A stretch of DNA of 64,000 nt from an uncultured Oscillospiraceae bacterium (GTDB lineage Bacteria > Bacillota > Clostridia > Oscillospirales > Ruminococcaceae): positions 40,418-104,417 of the forward strand of contig CAKSEY010000012.1 in assembly GCA_934448295.1 (NCBI GenBank), read 5' to 3'. The translations under genes were made by a program, and so were the position numbers. Below are positions 23,701-32,273 of the stretch, piece after piece. The notes beneath the pieces are model-generated. The model ran no database searches and was not told the DNA's origin. It was given only the letters and a program-made list of their open reading frames with translations. How positions within the stretch are numbered: position 1 is the stretch's first letter; every line of letters begins with the position of its first letter.

Positions 23701-25060
23701 TAGCGAAGTTCTCGATAAAGGAGCCGCAGCCGCTGGAGCAAGCCTCATTCAGCAGAATGCTCTCTATCTCGCCGTTCTTTACGCGCATACATTTCATATC
23801 CTGGCCGCCGATGTCCAGAATGAACTCCGCGCCCGGAAGAATACGGTCTGCCGCCTTGTAGTGCGCCATGGTCTCTATCTCGCCGAAGTCCGCGCCGAGC
23901 GCCGCCTTTATCAGGTGCTCGCCGTAGCCGGTGGTGCAAGCCTTGGCTATGTACGCTCCCTCGGGGAGCTTGCTGTAAATGTCTTTCAGTATGCCAATTA
24001 CGGATTTCAGCGGGTCGCCGCCGTTGCCGTTGTAGTGGGAATAAAGTATCTCCGCGTCCTTGTTGAGCAGAACAGCCTTTGTGGTCGTGGAGCCTGCGTC
24101 AACTCCGAGATAGCACGGCCCCTTGTGGGAGGCCAGGTCGGCAGTCGGAATGACCGCCTTTGCGTGGCGCTCCGTGAAAGCCTTAAGCTCCTGCTCGTCC
24201 CTGAACAGCGGCGCAAGGCGCGCGACCTCGCGCATCTGCGCGGTCTCAAGGCTCCCGGCTCTCTTTACCAGCGCGTCGAGGTCTGCCTCGGCGGTCTCAT
24301 CGGAGAATGCGCAGCCCATCGCAACGAACAGGTTCGCGTTCTCCGGGAAGATTATCTGGTCGTCATTGAGGTTCAGCGTTTCGATGAAGCGCGCTCTAAG
24401 CTCCGACAGGTAGTGCAGCGGGCCGCCGAGGAACGCGACGTTTCCGCGGATAGGCTTTCCGCAGGCAAGTCCGCTTATGGTCTGGTTCACCACCGACTGG
24501 AAAACGGAAGCGGCAACGTCGGAGCGCTTCGCGCCGTCGTTCAGCAGCGGCTGTATGTCGCTCTTCGCGAATACGCCGCAGCGGGAGGCTATCGGGTAGA
24601 TGGTGGTGTGCTTTTTGGCAAGCTCGTTGAGACCGCCGATATCGGTGTTCAGCAGCGCCGCCATCTGGTCGATGAACGCGCCGGTGCCGCCAGCGCAGGA
24701 GCCGTTCATTCTCTGCTCCAGTCCGCCGGTGAGGTAGGTTATCTTCGCGTCCTCGCCGCCGAGCTCAATGGCAACGTCCGTGCGGGGAATGAGCTTCTTT
24801 ATTGCGTTGGTGCCCGCCGCGACCTCCTGCACGAACGGTATGCCGAGCCACTTGGACACGGAAATTCCGCCGGAGCCGGTAACGGCTATCATTACGCGCT
24901 CGCCCCTGAAATTCCCGCCGACTTCCTCTATAATATCATATACAGTCTTGCGGATATCAGAAAAATGCCGCCTGTACTGGCTGTACAGCAGCTCATCGTT
25001 CTCCCCCAGAACCGCAGCCTTAACTGTGGTTGAGCCTATATCCAGTCCTACACGCTTCAA
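20768..25060 (-). CDS. Acyl-CoA dehydratase activase fusion protein (BadF/BcrA ATPase x2 plus DUF2229)
   Basis: This 1430-residue protein carries two ASKHA ATPase domains of the 2-hydroxyacyl-CoA dehydratase activator type. The first (about 1-290) opens LDIGSTTVKAAV and has SCAGGTGAFIDQMA with a putative cluster Cys. The second (about 315-580) opens LGVDAGSTTTKAV and has ACSSGCGSFIENFA. A Cys-rich segment (RCGRCSNNCLL) and a DUF2229-type region follow. The C-terminal third resembles the dehydratase component fold. Such fusions are common in Clostridia and their substrate is unknown. Translation starts at a TTG. Confidence 0.88.
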   Translation of the reverse strand: MKRVGLDIGSTTVKAAVLGENDELLYSQYRRHFSDIRKTVYDIIEEVGGNFRGERVMIAVTGSGGISVSKWLGIPFVQEVAAGTNAIKKLIPRTDVAIELGGEDAKITYLTGGLEQRMNGSCAGGTGAFIDQMAALLNTDIGGLNELAKKHTTIYPIASRCGVFAKSDIQPLLNDGAKRSDVAASVFQSVVNQTISGLACGKPIRGNVAFLGGPLHYLSELRARFIETLNLNDDQIIFPENANLFVAMGCAFSDETAEADLDALVKRAGSLETAQMREVARLAPLFRDEQELKAFTERHAKAVIPTADLASHKGPCYLGVDAGSTTTKAVLLNKDAEILYSHYNGNGGDPLKSVIGILKDIYSKLPEGAYIAKACTTGYGEHLIKAALGADFGEIETMAHYKAADRILPGAEFILDIGGQDMKCMRVKNGEIESILLNEACSSGCGSFIENFANALGMSSADFATLGLTAENPVDLGSRCTVFMNSRVKQAQKEGATVADISAGLSYSVVKNALFKVIKLRDTSTMGDKIIVQGGTFMNNSVLRAFELICGRDVVRPDKAGLMGAYGSALISIERDDGKGSSIATPDKLEDFHVDKTTARCGRCSNNCLLTITKFPDGKRYISNNRCERGAGNVSSKEKLPNLFDYKYHLLFDRESLPESTAKRGVVGLPRVLGMYENYPFWHKLLTELGFSVKLSPKSSREIYDKGIETMPSESVCYPAKLAHGHIQALVDEGVKFIFYPSMPYEMGENNGADNHYNCPVVATYSEVIKNSVPELRRDVKFMNPFLPIFNQKRMGERLYEEFSREFPQGGFTRAEIDSALEKAYAEDRAFKAEMSRKGEETLKFLEENGKPGIVLAGRPYHIDPEINHGLPEMITGYGYAVLTEDSVAHMEQVVRPIRVVDQWTYHSRLYAAAHVVGKHDCLELVQLNSFGCGLDAITTDQVQEILRSFGKLYTCLKIDEVNNLGAARIRLRSLISVVEERKRHNFKPTVGHLGYVRQPEFTAEMRKKHTILCPQMAPVHFDLLEAAFGHSGYNVVILNDCSKDVVDEGLKYVNNDACYPSILIVGQLIHALNSGKYDLKNTSVMITQTGGACRATNYVGMLKKALKDSGHGDIPLISLNVVGLEKQSGFKLTIPLAIRAFMAIIYGDVLSRCLYRVRPYEASKGSANALYEKWRTFLRAELKYTSLPRFNRNVRAIVKDFSEFPVLDIKKPRVGLVGEILVKFHPVANNNIIGLLESEGCEVVVPDLMGFFYYICSHGKTKRELLYTTLKKEFAENAAIKAFRFMERSYRSAVKGTKFGCPGDIFEMRESVRSIVSPGNIAGEGWFLSAEMLELIGEGVPNIVCVQPFACLPNHVTGKGVIGELRRQHPESNIVAVDFDPGASEVNQINRIKLMLTQAYANAGISRRDTVNIQTDDQYSQLIAAGSKS

Positions 25061-25127
25061 AAAATATCAAATCCTTTCAATAATTGCCTAGAACTTTTCG
25101 TATATCCATTTTACAATACACACGATA

Positions 25128-25156
25128 ATTATAGCACAAACTATCCGAATTTGCAA
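25128..25156 (-). promoter_or_regulatory. Sigma-A promoter of the activase gene
   Basis: Minus strand TTGCAA at 25151-25156, 17-base spacer, TGC-TATAAT ending at 25128. It combines a -35 and an extended -10. Confidence 0.85.
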
Positions 25157-25247
25157 GTGAAAAAGCGCAAATTGCCGCCTGCTTTTGTGAAGATTGTCTG
25201 AAAAAACAGTTAGTTATAAATAAGTAAGAGTAAGCTAAATTACCCTA

Positions 25248-25276
25248 TTGACAAATTGCGGCGGATTATGTACAAT
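25248..25276 (+). promoter_or_regulatory. Sigma-A promoter of the acetyltransferase-comM pair
   Basis: TTGACA at 25248-25253 and TACAAT at 25271-25276 with a 17-base spacer, 38 bases before the chosen ATG. Confidence 0.88.
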
Positions 25277-25313
25277 AAATTATAACACTAAATCAGGAAA
25301 GAGATGTATTTTC

Positions 25314-25820
25314 ATGACGATAAGACCCGCCGAAAAGCGCGATGTCCCGGCTCTGCTGGAGATATACAACTACGAGGTGGAGCACGGCGCCGCCACCCTC
25401 GACCTGCTCCCGCGCACCCTGCCGGAATGGGAGGAATGGTTCAGCGAGCACCAGACCGCCTCGCACTTCATTCTCACCGCCGAGGAAGACGGCAGGCCTG
25501 CGGGCTACGCGTCCCTGTCGGAATACCGCCAGAAGGAGGCTTACAGCTCCACGGCGGAGCTTTCGGTGTACGTCTCGCCCGACTACCGCCGCCGTGGGAT
25601 AGCCTCGGCGCTGATGGGAGCCGTGCTGGAGCGCGCCCGGAAGCTCCCGGAGCTGCACAGCGTGGCGTCCGTGATAACCTCCGGAAACGAGGCAAGCGAG
25701 AAGCTCCACGCGAAATTCGGGTTCCGGTTCTGCGGGACGATGCACGAGGTGGGCTTCAAGCACGGAAAATACCAGGATATAAACAACTTTGAACTGCTGC
25801 TTGACAAGGAGAATGCCTGA
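25314..25820 (+). CDS. GNAT N-acetyltransferase, phosphinothricin-acetyltransferase-like
   Basis: The ATG at 25314 is preferred because it lies downstream of the promoter and behind AGGAAAGAG. The 168-residue product is a single GNAT domain. The acetyl-CoA loop is VSPDYRRRGIASALMG, and EIYNYEVEHGAATLD near the N-terminus is typical of the PAT/YncA subgroup that acetylates phosphinothricin, methionine sulfone or related amines. The stop overlaps the comM start by one base (TGATG), so translation is coupled. Confidence 0.88.
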   Translation: MTIRPAEKRDVPALLEIYNYEVEHGAATLDLLPRTLPEWEEWFSEHQTASHFILTAEEDGRPAGYASLSEYRQKEAYSSTAELSVYVSPDYRRRGIASALMGAVLERARKLPELHSVASVITSGNEASEKLHAKFGFRFCGTMHEVGFKHGKYQDINNFELLLDKENA

Positions 25821-27346
25821 TGTTCAGCCAGATAAACGGAGCGGGGCTTTTCGGTCTGAACGCGTTTATGGTGACGGTACAGGCGAGCAGCTCCCCAGGA
25901 CAGCCCACCTTTGACATTGTAGGAATGCCCGACATCGCGGTGCAGGAGAGCAAGGCGCGTATCCGGGCGGTGCTGGGTCAGCTTGAAATGAAGCTGCTCA
26001 ACGGCAGGATAACCATAAATCTCGCCCCGGCAAGCGTGAAGAAAATAGGCTCCATGTTCGACCTGCCGATGATAGTTTCGCTGATGAAGCTGGGCGGAGT
26101 AGTTACAGCCGACCTCAGGGACAGCGTTTTCATCGGGGAGTTATCCCTTGACGGAGGGCTTGCGCCGGTCAACGGGGCGCTCTCAATGGTGCTCACTGCG
26201 GCAAAGAACGGCATGAAACGCGTGTTCCTGCCGAAAGCCAACGCCAAGGAGGCCTCCGTTGCGGACGGCATCGAGGTCTACGGCGCCGAGCACGTCACGC
26301 AGATAATCGAGTTCCTGAAGCACGGCACCGGGCTTTCCCCGGAGGAAAAGTACATACCTCACCGCCGCACGGACGGCCATCTCCCGGATTTCGCGGACGT
26401 GATGGGACAGGTCCAGGCGAAAACCGCTATCGAGGTCGCCGCCGCAGGCTCGCACAATCTGCTCATGCTGGGACCTCCCGGCTCGGGTAAGTCCATGCTG
26501 GCAAAGCGTATTCCCTCGATACTGCCGGAAATAACATTCGCTGAGAGCATTGAAACCACGCAGATATACTCCGTTGCCGGAGAGATCGACCCCGCCGAGC
26601 CGCTCATCACCGAGCGCCCGTTCCGCGCGGTGAGCCACACGGCTTCCGCTGTGGGTCTTGTGGGCGGAGGGAGTATTCCGCGCCCGGGGGAGATAAGCCT
26701 TGCGCACAACGGGGTGCTGTTCCTGGACGAGCTCCCGGAGTTCGACCGCAGGGTGCTGGAGGCGCTCCGGCAGCCGCTTGAAAACGGCGATATCGTCATC
26801 TCCCGAGCCAGCGGCTCGGTGAACTACCCCTGCGACGTAATGCTGGTGGCGGCGATGAATCCCTGCCCCTGCGGGAATTTCGGCAGTCCCGTAAAGAAAT
26901 GCACCTGCACCCCGCAGAAGGTCACAGCTTACCTCAACAGGATATCCCAGCCGGTGCTCGACAGGATCGACATTCAGGTCGAGGTGAAGCCGGTGGAATA
27001 CTCCGACCTCAGCCGCCGCGTCCCGCAGGAAAGCTCCGCCGCGATAGCCGAGAGAGTCCAGAAAGCCGTGGAGATACAGAAGAAGCGCTTCGCCGGGACT
27101 TCCATCAAGAGCAACAGCGGCATTACCCCGGATATCATCGGGGAGGTGTGCAAACTCACCCCGGACGCGGAGGATATGCTGAAAGCCGCCTTTGACAAGC
27201 TGGGGCTTTCCGCGCGGGCATACGACCGAATCCTCAAGGTGGCGCGCACCTGCGCAGACCTCGCGGGCAGCGAAGAAATTCAGAAGCCGCACATCGCCCA
27301 GGCGATAAGCTTCCGCAGCCTTGACCGGAAGTACTGGAACAGATAA
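25820..27346 (+). CDS. comM: ComM/YifB-family Mg-chelatase-like AAA ATPase
   Basis: This 508-residue protein matches the YifB/ComM family at its usual length. An N-terminal Lon-like domain (about 1-180) is followed by an AAA+ magnesium-chelatase module with Walker A LGPPGSGKSMLAKR, Walker B LFLDELPEF, and the family's cysteine signature NPCPCGNFG...CTC. ComM helicases act in branch migration during natural transformation in proteobacteria. The role in Clostridia is not established. Confidence 0.92.
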   Translation: MFSQINGAGLFGLNAFMVTVQASSSPGQPTFDIVGMPDIAVQESKARIRAVLGQLEMKLLNGRITINLAPASVKKIGSMFDLPMIVSLMKLGGVVTADLRDSVFIGELSLDGGLAPVNGALSMVLTAAKNGMKRVFLPKANAKEASVADGIEVYGAEHVTQIIEFLKHGTGLSPEEKYIPHRRTDGHLPDFADVMGQVQAKTAIEVAAAGSHNLLMLGPPGSGKSMLAKRIPSILPEITFAESIETTQIYSVAGEIDPAEPLITERPFRAVSHTASAVGLVGGGSIPRPGEISLAHNGVLFLDELPEFDRRVLEALRQPLENGDIVISRASGSVNYPCDVMLVAAMNPCPCGNFGSPVKKCTCTPQKVTAYLNRISQPVLDRIDIQVEVKPVEYSDLSRRVPQESSAAIAERVQKAVEIQKKRFAGTSIKSNSGITPDIIGEVCKLTPDAEDMLKAAFDKLGLSARAYDRILKVARTCADLAGSEEIQKPHIAQAISFRSLDRKYWNR

Positions 27347-27353
27347 TAATTCT

Positions 27354-27392
27354 TCCGCCGGAGTTTCAGATATTCCGGCGGGATTTTTTTTT
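27354..27392 (+). terminator. Terminator of comM
   Basis: TCCGCCGGA and TCCGGCGG pair across a 12-base loop, followed by a run of nine T residues, eight bases after the comM stop. Confidence 0.88.
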
Positions 27393-27424
27393 GCTCGTAT
27401 CTTCAACATTTTATTGTTTTCCAC

Positions 27425-27453
27425 TTGAAAAATGGCGGGAATAATGGTATAAT
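27425..27453 (+). promoter_or_regulatory. Sigma-A promoter of aspS
   Basis: TTGAAA at 27425-27430 and TATAAT at 27448-27453 with a 17-base spacer. The leader is only about 70 nt, too short for a T-box. Confidence 0.88.
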
Positions 27454-27531
27454 AAATAATAATGCGGAAATTTCGCGGCATGAGCGGATCTCCGGCAAAA
27501 AAGAAATGAACTGAGAAAGAAGGAAAATCAA

Positions 27532-29322
27532 ATGGCAGACACCATGCAGGGTCTGAAGAGGACCTGCTACTGCGGCGAAGTCACCCTTGAAATGGGCGAG
27601 GTAGTCGTAGGCGGCTTCACACAGAGAGTACGCGACAAGGGAAGCCTTATTTTTATAGATCTGAGGGACAGAACGGGCATAGTTCAGCTTGTGTTCGACG
27701 AGACCACCGACAAGAGCGTTTTCGAAAAGGCGGAGAGCGTCCGCTCCGAGTACGTCCTGCTTGCAAAGGGCACGGTACGCGCCCGCGAGAGCGTAAACAA
27801 CGACATCAAGACCGGCGGCGTTGAGATAATGGTAACGGAGCTGCGCATTCTTTCCAAGGCGCAGACCCCTCCCTTTGAGATTGTCAGCAACACCAAGACC
27901 AACGAGGAGCTCCGCCTGAAATACCGCTACCTCGACCTGCGCCGTGAGCCGCTCCAGAAGAACATCATGATGCGCCACGAGATAGCAAAGGCAGCCCGGG
28001 AGTACTTCTACAAGAACGGCTTCATCGAGATAGAGACCCCCATGATGATAAAGTCCACCCCGGAGGGCGCCCGCGACTACATCGTCCCGTCCCGTATACA
28101 CAACGGAAAGTTCTACGCGCTGCCCCAGTCCCCGCAGATGTACAAGCAGCTCCTGATGATCTCCGGCATGGACAGGTACATTCAGCTTGCGCGCTGCTTC
28201 CGCGACGAGGATCTCCGCGCCGACCGTCAGCCGGAATTCACGCAGATAGACCTTGAAATGTCCTTCGTTGACGTTGAGGACATTCTGGAAATGATGGAGG
28301 GCTTCGTAAAATACCTCTACAAGACGGTTCTGAACGTTGATATCCCCACTCCCCTGCCCCGCCTGACCTACAACGAGGCTATGGAGCGCTACGGCTCCGA
28401 TAAGCCTGATACCCGCTTCGGCATGGAGATAGCCGACATCTCCGATATCGTAAAGGACTGCGGCTTCTCCGTATTCAAGGACGCCATCGCAAACGGCGGC
28501 TCCGTGCGCGGAATCGTTGCAAAGGGCGCGGCTGCAAAGCTCACCAGGAAAGAGATAGACAAGCAGACTGAATTCGTGCGCGGTATCGGCGCAAAGGGTC
28601 TCGCATACATCAGATGGGTGGAGGACGCTCCCAACTGCTCCTTCGCGAAGTTCATGGGCGAGGGCGAGCTTGAAGCTATACTCAATGCTCTGGGCTGCGA
28701 AAAGGGCGACGTCGCTCTCATCGTTGCGGACAAGAACAAGGTAACTCTGCCCGTTCTCGGCGCGCTCAGACTGAAGATAGCAAAGCAGCTCGACATTATC
28801 CCCGAGGGCTGGAATTTCCTGTGGATAACAGAGTTCCCGTTCTTCGAGTACGACGAGGAATCCGGCGAGTGGCTGGCTATGCACCACCCGTTCACAATGC
28901 CGCTTGACGAGTGTATACCCTACCTCGACACGGACAAGGAAAAGGTTCGCGCGAAGTGCTACGACCTGGTTCTCAACGGGATCGAGCTTTCCAGCGGTTC
29001 TATCAGGATCACCGACCCGGAGCTCCAGCAGCATATGTTCGAAATGCTCGGCATGAGCGACGAGGAGATCGCGGCTAAGTTCGGGTTCCTTGTTGACGCG
29101 TACAAGTACGGCGCTCCTCCCCACGGCGGCGCGGGAATTGGTCTTGACAGACTTTCCATGCTCATGTGCGGCTGCGACAGCCTCCGCGACGTTACCGCGT
29201 TCCCGAAGGTGCAGAACGCAAGCGAGCTGATGAGCGAGGCTCCCTCCACCGTAAGCGAGGAGCAGCTCCAGGAGCTCGGCATAGCGATAGTCAACAGCGA
29301 AGGCGACAAGGGCGCTGAATAA
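27532..29322 (+). CDS. aspS: Aspartyl-tRNA synthetase, bacterial type
   Basis: This 596-residue class II synthetase has the bacterial layout: OB-fold anticodon domain (about 1-110), catalytic core with motif 2 QLARCFRDEDLRADRQPEFTQ, an inserted GAD domain (about 290-420) and motif 3 GAGIGLDRLSMLM. It charges tRNA-Asp; whether it also charges tRNA-Asn cannot be decided here. It starts behind AGAAGGAAA. An ECF-like sigma gene begins 19 bases downstream. Confidence 0.97.
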   Translation: MADTMQGLKRTCYCGEVTLEMGEVVVGGFTQRVRDKGSLIFIDLRDRTGIVQLVFDETTDKSVFEKAESVRSEYVLLAKGTVRARESVNNDIKTGGVEIMVTELRILSKAQTPPFEIVSNTKTNEELRLKYRYLDLRREPLQKNIMMRHEIAKAAREYFYKNGFIEIETPMMIKSTPEGARDYIVPSRIHNGKFYALPQSPQMYKQLLMISGMDRYIQLARCFRDEDLRADRQPEFTQIDLEMSFVDVEDILEMMEGFVKYLYKTVLNVDIPTPLPRLTYNEAMERYGSDKPDTRFGMEIADISDIVKDCGFSVFKDAIANGGSVRGIVAKGAAAKLTRKEIDKQTEFVRGIGAKGLAYIRWVEDAPNCSFAKFMGEGELEAILNALGCEKGDVALIVADKNKVTLPVLGALRLKIAKQLDIIPEGWNFLWITEFPFFEYDEESGEWLAMHHPFTMPLDECIPYLDTDKEKVRAKCYDLVLNGIELSSGSIRITDPELQQHMFEMLGMSDEEIAAKFGFLVDAYKYGAPPHGGAGIGLDRLSMLMCGCDSLRDVTAFPKVQNASELMSEAPSTVSEEQLQELGIAIVNSEGDKGAE

Positions 29323-29341
29323 ATTACAGGCGGTGTGTACA

Positions 29342-29818
29342 ATGGACAAGCGGGAATACAAGGAGCTTTCGGAACAGGCGGCGGACGGCAGCACAAAGGC
29401 TTTCGCGCAGCTTTACGGCACCCTTTACCGCGAGATGTACTACACCGCCTTTTATTCCCTGGCGAACGACAGCGACGCGGTGGAGGTCATAATTTCGGCG
29501 GCGCGGGACGGCTTTTCCGCGATAGGAAAGCTGCGCACCCCGGAGGCGTTCCGGGCGTTCATGATGAAAACCCTCTGCGCGCGTATCCGGGCGAAATTCA
29601 GGGAGTACTCCGCAGAGCCGCCCGAGGTGCCCGAAAGCGGCGAGGGATACGACGTCAAGCATGAATTCGGGCTGCTGGAGGACAACGACCGGCTTATCGC
29701 AAGCATGTATATCGGCGGGAGGTTCCTGCCGGACGAGATCGCGGCGTACTCCGGGTTCAGCCCGGCAGTGGTGAAAAAGAGCATAGACCGCGTACTCAGC
29801 GGGTTTGAGCTGGATTAA
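29342..29818 (+). CDS. Diverged ECF-type sigma factor
   Basis: The 158-residue protein has a region-2-like segment (residues about 20-90, AFAQLYGTLYREMYYTAFY) and a region-4-like helix-turn-helix near the end (FLPDEIAAYSGFSPAVVKKSIDRVL). It is more diverged than the ECF factor at 42101. The ATG at 29342 is preferred over a GTG three codons upstream. The membrane protein that starts 21 bases later may be its regulator or target. Confidence 0.62.
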   Translation: MDKREYKELSEQAADGSTKAFAQLYGTLYREMYYTAFYSLANDSDAVEVIISAARDGFSAIGKLRTPEAFRAFMMKTLCARIRAKFREYSAEPPEVPESGEGYDVKHEFGLLEDNDRLIASMYIGGRFLPDEIAAYSGFSPAVVKKSIDRVLSGFELD

Positions 29819-29839
29819 CGCAGGAAGGAGGCGTTCCCG

Positions 29840-32035
29840 GTGACGGTTTCAAAAATAAGAGAGCTCATGCAGGAGCGCATTATTCCTGAGAGCGTTCTCC
29901 CGGACAGTATCGCGGGCTTCCTGTCGGACGAGGAAGCCCCGCCGGAGCTGGACGCGTACACGTTCCTCAACCGGCTTCATTCCCTGGGGATAGGCTCGGC
30001 GGATTTCCTGTATCTGCTCCAGGGCTGCGGCGCGCCGGAGGAAGCCGTGCGCAAGATCCAGGAGCGCCCCGACATGAACCTCCAGTCGCTGATAGCCACG
30101 CTGGACGGCTCCGGGCTGACCCCGAAGGACTACACCCGGATGCTCTACACCGCGCGGCAGCTCTGGGAGCGCACCCTCACCATGCGTATCGATCCGGAGC
30201 AGCTCCGCGACCCCGACCTGCGGGAATACGACGGAGTGAAGCCGATAGGAAAAGCCGGAGAAAAACCGGAGGAAAATCCCGCCGAAGAGAACGCCGAATC
30301 CCAGAAGCCCGAACAGGCTCCGGAGCCAATTCAAGAAGCGGAGCCGGAAAAGCCCTCCAGGATAAAGACGGCGCGGCAGAAGAAAAAAGCGTCCGCCGAG
30401 CCGGAAAACGTGGAATATGCGGGGGTCAGACCCATCGGAAAAGCGGGCAGGCAGAAGTCCGACAACGAAGCGGAACCGCCCGAAAGTCAGCCGGAGGAGA
30501 TCCTCACCGCCGCCCAGATAAAGGAAGCCCCCGCAGAAGAACCGGAAGCCCCCGCGGAGCCTGCGGATCAGCCGGAGGAAGCTCCGGAAGCCACGGAAAG
30601 CGGCGGAAAGAGCGGGATAATAGCGGCGGCTGCGGGAGCGGCGGTGCTGATGGCGCTGAACGTCGGCATAGACTTCATGGGCTTCGCGCCGCAGGAGAAC
30701 GTTTCCGGGGCGCATTTTGCCGCAGACAGCTCCGAGATATTCTCCGAGATATACGCGGCTTACTCCGCCGGGGAAATCGGCGGCGGCAGCGTTCAGCCCG
30801 TTTCGCCGGAAGCGCAGGTTTTCGGGGGGCTGCTGATAACCTCCGGGGAGCAGCTCGGCAGCTTCACGGACGGCGAACGGCTGTGGGCGGCGGAACCCGG
30901 CGTTATCACCGGGTATGACATTCAGAACAGCGCAGAGCCGCTTGAGATACTCCCGCCGGAGGGCGCCCAGTTCCTGCGGGTGTTCATGACGGAAAGCGGT
31001 ATCCGCGCGGTGTTCGGCGGCGGCGGCTTCTGCGGGATAATGGGCGTCAGCGGCGGGAAAACGTGGAGCTCCATGCAGAGCGGTACGCTGACTGATATGT
31101 ACGTTTCCGGCGATACGGTAAAGCTCGGCAGCGTTTACACTCCAGAATTCACCGAAAGCTTCACGATAGACGACCTGCTCGCCTATATGCCGTGGACGGA
31201 ATTTTCCGGCGAACGCGCCGCGCTTCTCCCGGAGGAAACCATAGTCGCCGGGACGGCGCAGGGGTGCAGCTACGCGGTCAATGTGGAGTACTCCGCGCAG
31301 GGCGGCGCGAGATCCCGCACGGCGGCGCTGGGAGACCCGATCTACAGCGGCGCAGAGTTTTTCTCGGCGGTGCTGCGGGACGGCGGCGGCTCAATGCAGA
31401 TAACGCTGAACGGCTCTGAGCCGGTATGCGGCGGCAGCGCGGCGGCAGCCTCGGCGGCGGCAGGAAACGGTATCCTCGCGGCGGCGGAAACCGCTGACGG
31501 CTACACCACCGTATACCTGCGCGACAGGGATCTGAACGAGCTGGGCGCGTTCACCACGGATATGACGGCGGCGACCATGAAGCTCACCGGAAGCACCCTG
31601 CTGATAGGCGACGGCGAAAGGATAACACTCGCGGTGGATATCAGCGACAGCGCTTCGCCAAAGCCGCTGAAGATCACTGCCACCGAAGGCTCCGTCAGCG
31701 GCGAGTACGCGCTGTGCGGCTCCAAAACCGCGTCCGGGGTGAACATCACACTGTACAGGCTGGAAAACGGCAAGGAGACCCAGGCGGACAGCTTCTCCAA
31801 AACGCTGACTGCGGAGGAGCTGAAAACGCTGATTTTCTCCGGCGCGAACACCACTGTGATAGACGGCGCAGACTGCTGCGGAATGGCTTACCGCTGGTTT
31901 GACGGAGTTTCCGTGGTGGACGAATTCGCGGAGCTTGGCAGGTCGCGCAGCCTTCACACCATGTACGACGACAACACCGGATTCCTCGCGGCGGCTTCCA
32001 CCGCTGACGGACTTGTGCTGATAAGCGGGCAGTGA
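29840..32035 (+). CDS. Membrane-anchored protein with extracellular propeller-like domain
   Basis: This 731-residue protein has a folded cytoplasmic N-terminus (about 1-115) and a long acidic Pro/Glu/Lys linker. The linker carries two copies of EYxGVxPIGKAG near residues 135 and 195. One transmembrane helix follows (about 255-275), then a large outer domain with repeated short beta segments, consistent with a beta-propeller. Because it follows a sigma-like gene closely, it may be a sigma regulator with an outside sensor. I do not recognise a named family for the N-terminal domain. The GTG start has GGAGG upstream. Confidence 0.6.
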   Translation: MTVSKIRELMQERIIPESVLPDSIAGFLSDEEAPPELDAYTFLNRLHSLGIGSADFLYLLQGCGAPEEAVRKIQERPDMNLQSLIATLDGSGLTPKDYTRMLYTARQLWERTLTMRIDPEQLRDPDLREYDGVKPIGKAGEKPEENPAEENAESQKPEQAPEPIQEAEPEKPSRIKTARQKKKASAEPENVEYAGVRPIGKAGRQKSDNEAEPPESQPEEILTAAQIKEAPAEEPEAPAEPADQPEEAPEATESGGKSGIIAAAAGAAVLMALNVGIDFMGFAPQENVSGAHFAADSSEIFSEIYAAYSAGEIGGGSVQPVSPEAQVFGGLLITSGEQLGSFTDGERLWAAEPGVITGYDIQNSAEPLEILPPEGAQFLRVFMTESGIRAVFGGGGFCGIMGVSGGKTWSSMQSGTLTDMYVSGDTVKLGSVYTPEFTESFTIDDLLAYMPWTEFSGERAALLPEETIVAGTAQGCSYAVNVEYSAQGGARSRTAALGDPIYSGAEFFSAVLRDGGGSMQITLNGSEPVCGGSAAAASAAAGNGILAAAETADGYTTVYLRDRDLNELGAFTTDMTAATMKLTGSTLLIGDGERITLAVDISDSASPKPLKITATEGSVSGEYALCGSKTASGVNITLYRLENGKETQADSFSKTLTAEELKTLIFSGANTTVIDGADCCGMAYRWFDGVSVVDEFAELGRSRSLHTMYDDNTGFLAAASTADGLVLISGQ

Positions 32036-32070
32036 AACGGGCGCGGAGACATCTTCAAAAACGGCTATTG

Positions 32071-32106
32071 AGAAATGCGGGTCATTGTATCCGCATTTCT
32101 TTTTTT
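32071..32106 (+). terminator. Terminator of the sigma-propeller pair
   Basis: AGAAATGCGG (32071-32080) and CCGCATTTCT (32091-32100) form a perfect 10-bp stem followed by a T-run. Confidence 0.88.
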
Positions 32107-32202
32107 GCCCTGCGGCATGTAATCGTATACAGTTCAGCCGCATAATAATACACAGTTTCCGGAGGTCTTTTTTTTGCAGGTATACAAAAAATAACGTCCT
32201 TG

Positions 32203-32231
32203 TTGACAAATATTAGACGGTGTTATATAAT
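32203..32231 (+). promoter_or_regulatory. Sigma-A promoter of the CotH-family gene
   Basis: TTGACA at 32203-32208 and TATAAT at 32226-32231, 17 bases apart. Both are perfect hexamers, which argues for vegetative rather than sporulation-specific expression. Confidence 0.92.
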
Positions 32232-32273
32232 TAATATGTACTAATAGATTCAAGCCCCTGGAGGTGCTTTTTT

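Noticed and set aside
22793..25033. 746-codon open frame on the plus strand opposite the activase gene
   Set aside because: It is an antisense shadow of a GC-rich gene. It lacks a ribosome site and any recognisable domain, and the opposite strand carries clear activase motifs.
27454..27531. T-box before aspS
   Set aside because: The leader is under 80 nt and has no T-box motif.
27403..29394. 663-codon open frame on the minus strand opposite aspS
   Set aside because: Antisense shadow caused by GC-rich codons; aspS motifs are intact on the plus strand.
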